Part shown: in pieces, positions 8,502 through 12,841 of the stretch
Position numbering within the stretch: the first letter of the stretch is position 1
How the letters are laid out: each line of letters begins with the position of its first letter
DNA from: Actinomycetes bacterium
GTDB lineage: Bacteria > Actinomycetota > Actinomycetes > Propionibacteriales > Propionibacteriaceae
Assembly: GCA_023436925.1 (NCBI GenBank)
Contig: JAEZHJ010000015.1
Coordinates: 1-12,841, forward strand
DNA: 12,841 nt
Direction of reading: 5' to 3'
The notes under the pieces: model-generated
The model's input: only the letters and a program-made list of their open reading frames with translations
What the model was told of the DNA's origin: nothing
Databases searched by the model: none
Translations under genes and position numbers: made by a program

Positions 8502-8528
8502 CACCGGGGACGCACGTGCGTCCGGGTG
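8502..8528. terminator. Perfect 16-base palindrome with flanking arms after gltA
   Basis: GGACGCACGTGCGTCC at 8508-8523 is a perfect palindrome. It is extended by CACC (8502-8505) and GGTG (8525-8528) across a 2/1 internal loop. It lies 66 bases past the gltA stop and 14 bases before the -35 of the next gene. There is no T-run. It may act as a terminator-like hairpin for gltA or as a protein site near the following promoter. Confidence 0.4.
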
Positions 8529-8541
8529 CCCCGAAGGCCGT

Positions 8542-8568
8542 TTGACGACTCTGGCGGCTGGTTATGAT
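8542..8568 (+). promoter_or_regulatory. Promoter of the phosphodiesterase gene
   Basis: TTGACG (8542-8547) and TATGAT (8563-8568) are separated by 15 bases; TTTGAC one base earlier gives 16. Both hexamers are close to consensus although the spacer is short. Transcription would start near 8575, which rules out ATG 8564 as the start codon and leaves a leader of about 50 bases. Confidence 0.6.
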
Positions 8569-8623
8569 CGAGGTGAGGTCGGCGCCGACACCCCCCATGG
8601 CGCCGCGCCGCCAAGGAGGACGT

Positions 8624-9526
8624 GTGTTTGGCCAGCCGAAATTCGCTGCCCAGAATGCCCCGATCAACCAACGGCTCGCCGAGGTCGGCGTGCTCGTGGT
8701 CGCCCATCGCGGCTGCGGTCACGGCAGCATCGCCGACAACACCGCGCTGGCGGTGAAGGCGGCGATGCTGAGCGGGGCCGACGTGGTGGAACTGGACGTG
8801 TCGGCGTCCCGCGACGGCGAGTTCTTCTGCTTCCACGACGGCTATGAGCCCGAAGTACTCGGCCTGCAGTCCAACCTCCAGACCCTGACCGCCGCGGAGA
8901 TCGACCAGGCGTCCTACCTGTGGGTCGACCGGCCCGGACGGCGAGCGCGGGTCGAGCGCCTGCTGCCGCTGCTGCAGTCCTTCCGCGGCAGCGGAGTGCT
9001 GTTCAACCTGGACCGGTCGTGGTGGCGGTGGCCGCAATTGCTGCGCGCGCTGCGCGGGCTGCGGATGACCGACCAGCTGATCCTGAAGTGTCCGGCCTGG
9101 GAGGAGGCGGCCTTGGCGCGGCTGCGCGAGTTCGGGGTGAAGTTCCCGTTCATCCCGATCTGCGCCACCCCCGAGGACGTCTACCGCACCGTCGGCGACC
9201 CCGACCTCAACACGGTCGGTGTCGAGCTCATTACCACCACGCAGGACCACCCGTGGTTCAACCCTCAGGTGATCAAGGAGTTCCACGACCTCGGGGTGTT
9301 CTGCTTCGTCAACGCCGAGACGCTGACCACCGGCATCCCCCTGTTCGGCGGGATGGACGATGAACTGGCGATCGACCAGGGACCCGAGAGCGTCTACGGG
9401 GCGCTGCTCGACCTCGGGATCGACGCGATCCAGACCGACTGGCCCTGGCTCGTGCGGGAAGTGCGCGACGCCCGCCGGCACGGCCTGACCGAGGTCGACC
9501 TGGCCGGACGGACGCCGGTCGGCTGA
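8624..9526 (+). CDS. Glycerophosphodiester phosphodiesterase-family protein
   Basis: Encodes 300 residues of the GDPD TIM-barrel family, which hydrolyses glycerophosphodiesters to glycerol 3-phosphate and an alcohol. The N-terminal signature is present: VVAHRG with catalytic H28, the metal-binding pair in VVELDV (E56, D58), and FHD with H71. The usual PENT after the HRG loop reads ADNT (37-40), replacing the metal-binding Glu by Asp38. Later sequence holds the family's closing barrel strands, for example DAIQTDWPWLV near the C-terminus. I see no signal peptide, so it is probably cytoplasmic. GTG 8624 is chosen because AAGGAGG (8613-8619) precedes it; in-frame ATGs at 8564 and 8597 lie at the promoter or lack an SD. 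It follows gltA by 187 bases with its own promoter and converges on the tandem GNAT gene. Confidence 0.87.
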   Translation: MFGQPKFAAQNAPINQRLAEVGVLVVAHRGCGHGSIADNTALAVKAAMLSGADVVELDVSASRDGEFFCFHDGYEPEVLGLQSNLQTLTAAEIDQASYLWVDRPGRRARVERLLPLLQSFRGSGVLFNLDRSWWRWPQLLRALRGLRMTDQLILKCPAWEEAALARLREFGVKFPFIPICATPEDVYRTVGDPDLNTVGVELITTTQDHPWFNPQVIKEFHDLGVFCFVNAETLTTGIPLFGGMDDELAIDQGPESVYGALLDLGIDAIQTDWPWLVREVRDARRHGLTEVDLAGRTPVG

Positions 9527-9529
9527 GCG

Positions 9530-9559
9530 CCCGGGGTCCCGCGGCCGCGGAACCCCGGG
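9530..9559. terminator. Bidirectional hairpin between convergent genes
   Basis: Two 15-base arms (9530-9544 and 9545-9559) are complementary except at one position, with CGCGGCCGCG at the centre. On the minus-strand RNA that position becomes a G-U pair. It fills nearly all of the 39 bases between the phosphodiesterase and acetyltransferase stop codons. No T-run is present, as is common for actinobacterial terminators. Confidence 0.7.
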
Positions 9560-9565
9560 GCCCGT

Positions 9566-10660
9566 TCACTGCGAGAGGACCTTCTTCCAGGCACCTTCGT
9601 AGGCGATCGGGACGAAGCCGATCGTCTCGTTGATGTCCAGCATCGGACGGTTCTCCTCGGCGTTGTAGGTGATCACCCGCGGGGACTGCGGGGCGTGCCG
9701 CCGCCAGGCGAGCAGGTTCTCGCACTTGACCAGCATCCCGAGCCGATGGCCGCGGTGCTCCTTCAGCACCAGGGTGTCCTCCTGGTGGGTGGCGCCGCTG
9801 CGATCCGGACCGATGACCAGCTCGTTGAAGGCGACCAGTTCGCCGGTGGCCACGTGCTGGGCGGCGGCGACGCGGACCGTCCGGCCCCCCGAGGTCATCT
9901 TCTCGTCGTAGCGGGCGACTCGCTCGGTGTCCCACCGCTCCTCGTCGAAGACGAGTTCCGCCATCGGGGTGTCGGTCGACATCCTCGACTTCACCCAGGC
10001 GTAGCCCTCGGCGAACTCGGGCGGCGTGGGGGCGAACCAGCCCACCACGCGGTAGCCGTCGGCGGCCCGCCTGGCCTCGTCACGGAGCGCCTCGATCCGG
10101 TCCGGCGGTGCGGTGAGGTCGAGGGCGGAGGCGCGCTCGACCTGCTCCAGCGTGTACCCGTGCCGACGGAAGAACCGGGCGGCCCGGTCACCGGCGGGAA
10201 TGCTGCCGAAGCCGGTCGGCGGCACCATCCGCTCACCGGGAGCCTCCGTGTGCTGCGCCCAGGCCTGCAGGACGGTCCGGCCGTGCTCCCGCGCGGTCTG
10301 TTCGACCAACGCGTACGCCTGGCTGCCGATGCCCCTCCCGGAGACCTCCTCGAGCAGTTCGACCTGCCAGAAGAGGGTGCGGGAGCCGTCCTCGAGCGGG
10401 AGCTCGACGACGACCCGTCCGACCAGTCGACCGTCCAGCAGGACGGCCCAGACGTGCTTGCGCACGTACGCGTCCTCGTCGAAGAAGGGCAGCAGTTCCG
10501 CCGGGGTCATCGCGAAGTCGTCGTGGCCGGTGAGCTCTCGGTAGATCTGGTTGCGGACGGCGGTCATCTCGACGAACTCACCGGCATCCGGTGCGTCGAG
10601 TGAGGCCGGGACGACGAGCGGACGCAGCTCGACGCCACTCAGGGTGGTGGTCAAGGTCAT
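9566..10660 (-). CDS. Tandem-domain GNAT family N-acetyltransferase
   Basis: Encodes 364 residues built from two GNAT folds, as in mycothiol-synthase-like and related actinobacterial acetyltransferases. The N-terminal domain (about 30-175) has its acetyl-CoA loop at 99-120, with SGRGIGS at 107-113 and the trailing ARFFRRHGYTLEQ at 161-173. The C-terminal domain (about 205-360) has TLVLKEHRGHRLGMLVK at 296-312, with the canonical R-G-H-R-L-G loop, and ends ETIGFVPIAYEGAWKKVL. The substrate is unknown. It is too divergent from MshD for me to call it that, and a role in modifying an antibiotic or small metabolite is possible but unsupported. The ATG at 10660 has AGGAG 8 bases upstream. It follows the 122-residue ORF by 57 bases, which contain a very stable hairpin. 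Confidence 0.88.
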   Translation of the reverse strand: MTLTTTLSGVELRPLVVPASLDAPDAGEFVEMTAVRNQIYRELTGHDDFAMTPAELLPFFDEDAYVRKHVWAVLLDGRLVGRVVVELPLEDGSRTLFWQVELLEEVSGRGIGSQAYALVEQTAREHGRTVLQAWAQHTEAPGERMVPPTGFGSIPAGDRAARFFRRHGYTLEQVERASALDLTAPPDRIEALRDEARRAADGYRVVGWFAPTPPEFAEGYAWVKSRMSTDTPMAELVFDEERWDTERVARYDEKMTSGGRTVRVAAAQHVATGELVAFNELVIGPDRSGATHQEDTLVLKEHRGHRLGMLVKCENLLAWRRHAPQSPRVITYNAEENRPMLDINETIGFVPIAYEGAWKKVLSQ

Positions 10661-10681
10661 GGTGGTGGCTCCTGTTCGGGT

Positions 10682-10709
10682 GAGGCCGGGGCGGTGCCGC
10701 CCCGGCCTC
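10682..10709 (-). terminator. Strong intercistronic hairpin ahead of the tandem GNAT gene
   Basis: Perfect 11-base arms GAGGCCGGGGC and GCCCCGGCCTC enclose a 6-base loop whose outer bases can also pair. It begins 8 bases after the stop of the 122-residue ORF and ends 8 bases before the AGGAG of the acetyltransferase gene. No U-run follows. It may partly terminate transcription or protect the upstream RNA, lowering acetyltransferase expression relative to the small protein. Confidence 0.7.
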
Positions 10710-10717
10710 GGGGTGGG

Positions 10718-11086
10718 TCAGCGAAGGTGCATCGGGTGCACGGTGTTGTAGTGCCGGTGCACCTGGTCGATGTGGACGCGGGGGTCGGTGGCCCCCGGTA
10801 CCCAGCGGAGGCGGCGCCGCAGGCTGTCGAACAGGCTGCGGAGTCGGCTCGTGGTGACGGTCGGGGTCGCGGTGGTCTCCGCAACCGGGGTGGTGGTCGT
10901 CCGCGTGGGCGAGGACGTGATGGTGCTCATGGTCGGGTTCTGTTTCCTCTTGACGTGATCGGGTGACTTCGGTGCCGTCCGCGCGACTGCGCGCGGTTCC
11001 GGCAGGTGGTGGTCGTCGTTCCTGGTCGGCGGCTGCTCCAGCAGTTGCGTCATGACCGAACCGTGCGACGGTGCGAGAGTGGACAT
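10718..11086 (-). CDS. Unrecognised 122-residue protein, Thr-rich with His-rich tail
   Basis: I do not recognise this protein. Residues 1-52 are polar and proline/charge-rich. Residues 54-79 are a low-complexity Thr/Pro stretch. Residues 80-95 could form a basic amphipathic helix (RLRSLFDSLRRRLRW). The last 22 residues (DPRVHIDQ... to the end) contain five histidines. No signal peptide or membrane helix is visible. ATG 11086 is preceded by AAGGA with a short spacer. Third positions are G/C-rich throughout, though somewhat less before residue 53, supporting coding. Met53 could be an internal start giving a 70-residue form; AGAGGA lies in frame about 14 bases before it. It lies downstream of the leader ORF and upstream of the tandem GNAT gene on the same strand, so a single transcript is likely. 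Confidence 0.6.
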   Translation of the reverse strand: MSTLAPSHGSVMTQLLEQPPTRNDDHHLPEPRAVARTAPKSPDHVKRKQNPTMSTITSSPTRTTTTPVAETTATPTVTTSRLRSLFDSLRRRLRWVPGATDPRVHIDQVHRHYNTVHPMHLR

Positions 11087-11149
11087 GAATGTTCCTTGGT
11101 TCGTAGTGAATGCAAAGGGACGCGGGCGCGACAGCGCCGACGCCGTGGG

Positions 11150-11167
11150 AGCGTGCCGCTGCACGCT
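11150..11167 (-). promoter_or_regulatory. Hairpin between leader ORF and 122-residue gene
   Basis: A perfect 7-bp stem, AGCGTGC/GCACGCT, closes a 4-base loop in the leader between the 28-codon ORF and the next start codon. Its position suits an attenuation or translation-control element, but no competing pairing is evident by eye. Confidence 0.4.
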
Positions 11168-11236
11168 GCAAGGCGGGATTTCAGGTGGTGTCAGTGGAGG
11201 CAGCCCGAGAAAGGGCAGACTTCTCCTAGGACGCGG

Positions 11237-11323
11237 TCAGAGTGCCGCGGCGGGACGGCGGAAAGCGGTCGCCCGGCTACGGCTTGCGGCAGCAATGCCA
11301 GCTGTTTGCCTGTTCATCAACAC
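11237..11323 (-). CDS. Putative 28-residue leader peptide
   Basis: A short frame directly behind AAAGGAGGT (11337-11329), a nine-base match to the 16S anti-SD and the strongest ribosome binding site in the window. Three consecutive in-frame starts follow: GTG 11323, TTG 11320 and ATG 11317, at 5, 8 and 11 bases from the SD. The peptide is 26-28 residues, rich in Ala and Arg, with an Arg-Ser-Arg at 15-17 and RRP at 22-24, and ends at TGA (11237). It starts about 30 bases after the predicted transcription start and ends 150 bases before the next gene. This is the layout of a regulatory upstream ORF. It has no family that I recognise and no run of one amino acid that would mark a classical attenuator. 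Confidence 0.55.
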   Translation of the reverse strand: MLMNRQTAGIAAASRSRATAFRRPAAAL

Positions 11324-11358
11324 GGGAGACCTCCTTTCAGCTCGTTGGCCAGCAACCG

Positions 11359-11387
11359 AACCTATTACCGAAACCCTTCCGCGTCAA
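11359..11387 (-). promoter_or_regulatory. Promoter of the leader ORF / 122-residue / tandem GNAT unit
   Basis: On the minus strand TTGACG (11387-11382) is followed by exactly 17 bases and TAGGTT (11364-11359). Transcription would start near 11352, 15 bases ahead of the strong SD of the leader ORF. Confidence 0.7.
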
Positions 11388-11525
11388 GCCGGGATGGGGC
11401 GCCATTCCTTGCGCCTTTGGTCGGACCTTTTCGGAGGAGTTCCGTCGGTAATGCTGCGAGCCTTGCGGGCCTCCCGCTGCGACCCTGGTCGGCCCTAGGC
11501 TTGGCGGCTGTCGAGAGGGGGCTCG
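11388..11525 (+). other. Region upstream of the 283-residue gene
   Basis: I see no gene here. A small stem GCGGG-CCT-CCCGC lies at 11465-11477, and GCTGCGA is repeated on either side of it. TAGGCT at 11496-11501 is a possible -10 but has no -35 partner. GAGAGGGG at 11513-11520 is the SD of the gene starting at 11526, 5 bases away. Confidence 0.35.
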
Positions 11526-12377
11526 ATGGAGCTCGAGATCGCTGAGGAACGCATCGTCGTCCTGGCCGATCGGTTCAGTCTGGATCACGCCGAGGGTCGC
11601 GCGTGGGCACGGCGGGCGGACGCCTTCGGTGCGGTCGCCAAGCTGGGCGGCCTGCTCAACCGGTCGGCGGCCGACGACTACGAGTGCATCTACCGGGAGC
11701 GGCGGCTGCAGCCGTTCTGGCGGCTGCACGCGACCGCGGTCACCGAGTACGAGCGGGCGCGCAGCTACACCGTCGCCGTGGCGCCTGGGGTGCGCAGCGT
11801 CCAGCTCGCCGGGGAGACCTTTGAGGTCGAGCAGGGCCAGCTGCGGCTGTCCGGTCTGGAGTCGTGCCGGGAGGAGACCTCGCGGGAGTTCCTGTTCGAC
11901 GGCCTGAGCCGGGCGCAGAACCCGGGGCTGGCCGGTTACCTGAAGTACCCGGGCTCCCCGACGGATGCGGAGACGCTGGCCGCCGCCGCGGAGGCGGGGA
12001 CGGTCGTGGTGCCGCCGGAGAACAAGGCGTCGATGCTGGTGCGGGAGGCGGTCTCGGTCGCGATCGGCAAGGTGGACGCGGATCGGGTGCTGGAGGAGCG
12101 GGTGACGGTCGACGTGGTCGACCTTGTCTACCGGCCGGTCTACGCCTTCCGGTACCGCCGGGCCGGAAAGGAGGCGGTGCTGGAGTTCGACGGCCTGACC
12201 GGGGAGGTGCGGCCGGACGGCACCACCTTCGAGCAGCACCTCGGCAAGGTGCTCGACCCGCGCTTCCTGCTGGACGTCGGGGTTGAGGCGGTCAACATGT
12301 TCGTGCCCGGCACGCATCTGGTGCGGATGGTCGTCGAGCACGGCGCGAAGCAGATCTCCGAGCGCGGCCGGGCCTGA
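11526..12377 (+). CDS. Conserved-looking protein of unknown function, 283 residues
   Basis: I cannot assign a function. Coding is supported by strongly G/C-biased third positions and GAGAGGGG 5 bases before the ATG. No signal peptide or transmembrane helix is evident. Two segments look structured. The first, RLQPFWRLHATAVTEYERARSY (60-81), is followed by a Val-rich beta region. The second, DLVYRPVYAFRYRRAGKEAVLEFDGLTGEV (199-228), has a P-x-Y-x-F-x-Y...D-G-x-T-G pattern. This resembles the paired strands seen in proteins loosely annotated as PriA-like or zinc-ribbon relatives and in PepSY-type domains, but without their zinc cysteines. It has a 138-base region to itself on the left and converges with a 3-base gap on the BTAD gene. 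The similarity is from memory and weak. Confidence 0.7.
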   Translation: MELEIAEERIVVLADRFSLDHAEGRAWARRADAFGAVAKLGGLLNRSAADDYECIYRERRLQPFWRLHATAVTEYERARSYTVAVAPGVRSVQLAGETFEVEQGQLRLSGLESCREETSREFLFDGLSRAQNPGLAGYLKYPGSPTDAETLAAAAEAGTVVVPPENKASMLVREAVSVAIGKVDADRVLEERVTVDVVDLVYRPVYAFRYRRAGKEAVLEFDGLTGEVRPDGTTFEQHLGKVLDPRFLLDVGVEAVNMFVPGTHLVRMVVEHGAKQISERGRA

Positions 12378-12386
12378 GCCTCAGGC
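12372..12386. terminator. Inverted repeat carrying both convergent stop codons
   Basis: GCCTGA-GCC-TCAGGC is a perfect 6-base-arm palindrome with a 3-base centre. Its left arm contains the TGA of the plus-strand gene and its right arm the TGA of the minus-strand gene. It could act as a weak two-way terminator; part of the symmetry follows from both genes ending Ala-TGA. Confidence 0.45.
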
Positions 12387-12841
12387 GCGGCGGGCGCGGG
12401 TCCGTCCTTCCATGACCTGCTGGCACAGCATGACGGTCTCGGGCAGCAGGTCGACCCCGAGCGTCCGGGCCTGCTGGCTGAGCCGCAGGACGAAGCGCTC
12501 GACCGCCGCCCGGTTGCCCGCAGCATGTTCGGTGCGGATCCGGGCGCAGATCAGCAGTTCGTCCTCGGGGCAGACGACCAGGGCACGCTCGGCGGCCCAG
12601 CGGGCCAGGTCGAGGTTGCCGGACGCGAGCGAGCGGTCCACCAGGACCAGCCCGGCGTCCCGCAGCAGGGCGGCGACATCGCTGCGCAGGGTCTCGGCCC
12701 AGAACCACTGGCCCGGCGCGGCATCGGCCAGCAGTTCGCCGCGCACGAGTTCGAGAGCGGCGACCAGGCCGGTGTCTCCGGTCCGGTTCACCCCGGGCCC
12801 GGTCAGCAGCCGCAGGTGGCCCAGGTCGGAGGTCACGTCCG
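12381..12841 (-). CDS. BTAD-domain protein, C-terminal part (5' end outside window)
   Basis: The frame stays open to the right edge, so only the last 153 or so codons are visible. They show helical, TPR-like repeats typical of the bacterial transcriptional activator domain: WFWAETLRSDVAALLRDAGLVLVDRSL, then LDLARWAAERALVVCPEDELL, then a final helix pair ending LPETVMLCQQVMEG. In SARP regulators this domain follows a winged helix. In many actinobacteria it instead follows LysM and membrane segments in proteins encoded near Tad-type pilus genes. The missing N-terminus prevents a choice, though the ARIRTEHAAGNRAAVE helix pair reminds me of the second group. The GTG at 12836 is not a convincing start, as it has no SD and the domain appears already under way. 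Confidence 0.7.
   Translation of the reverse strand, partial: DVTSDLGHLRLLTGPGVNRTGDTGLVAALELVRGELLADAAPGQWFWAETLRSDVAALLRDAGLVLVDRSLASGNLDLARWAAERALVVCPEDELLICARIRTEHAAGNRAAVERFVLRLSQQARTLGVDLLPETVMLCQQVMEGRTRARRA

Noticed and set aside
8461..8623. Alternative starts for the phosphodiesterase gene at 8564 and 8597
   Set aside because: 8564 lies within the -10 hexamer and 8597 has no SD, while AAGGAGG sits directly before GTG 8624.
9566..10660. Naming the tandem GNAT protein as mycothiol synthase MshD or an aminoglycoside acetyltransferase
   Set aside because: The two-domain architecture fits broadly, but I see no residues specific to either activity.
11087..11164. GTG-started 26-codon extension of the 122-residue protein
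   Set aside because: No SD near 11164, and the start would lie inside the hairpin at 11150-11167; AAGGA precedes ATG 11086 instead.
11006..11545. Plus-strand frames crossing the leader-ORF region
   Set aside because: They lack SDs and domains, and overlap the minus-strand promoter, SD and leader ORF.

Overview
This is a high-GC (roughly 70%) chromosomal segment. Third codon positions are strongly G/C, GTG and TTG starts occur beside purine-rich Shine-Dalgarno (SD) sequences, and the gene families point to a free-living Actinomycetota. Those families are single-chain pyruvate carboxylase, a 431-residue GltA-type citrate synthase, tandem-GNAT acetyltransferase, universal stress protein and a BTAD-domain protein. 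I cannot name the genus. I see no rRNA, tRNA, transposase, integrase, phage or CRISPR sequence, so this looks like ordinary chromosome rather than an island.

Layout. Positions 191-823 (+) encode a six-helix HdeD/DUF308 membrane protein, which converges with a 3-base gap on a minus-strand run. In transcription order, right to left, that run is: YceI-like protein (6827-6264), universal stress protein (6054-5557), small YjdJ-type acetyltransferase (5495-5193), patatin-like lipase (5125-4268) and pyruvate carboxylase (4201-827). Spacers of 61-67 bases separate the last four. A 209-base spacer with two concentric palindromes separates yceI from the stress protein. Citrate synthase (7141-8436, +) diverges from yceI and is followed by a glycerophosphodiester phosphodiesterase-family gene (8624-9526, +) with its own promoter.

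That gene converges, across a long two-way hairpin, on a second minus-strand unit. It is read from a near-consensus promoter at 11387-11359 through a 28-codon leader ORF with a very strong SD, then an unrecognised 122-residue protein, then a very stable intercistronic hairpin, and finally a 364-residue tandem GNAT acetyltransferase. The last two genes are a 283-residue protein of no assigned function (11526-12377, +) and the C-terminal part of a BTAD-domain protein that runs off the right edge (12841-12381, -). Their stop codons lie in the two arms of one inverted repeat.

How the genes fit together. Pyruvate carboxylase makes oxaloacetate and citrate synthase condenses it with acetyl-CoA, so the window holds both the anaplerotic step and the entry step of the TCA cycle. 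The lipase and phosphodiesterase could release fatty acids and glycerol phosphate, but that link is only inferred from proximity. The stress protein, YceI and HdeD-like genes suggest a stress-linked neighbourhood.

The most noteworthy regulatory structures are the paired TTGA-N4-TCAA operator-like sites on the yceI promoter and the leader-ORF/hairpin arrangement ahead of the tandem acetyltransferase. I found no wholly new enzymatic system that the sequence alone would support.
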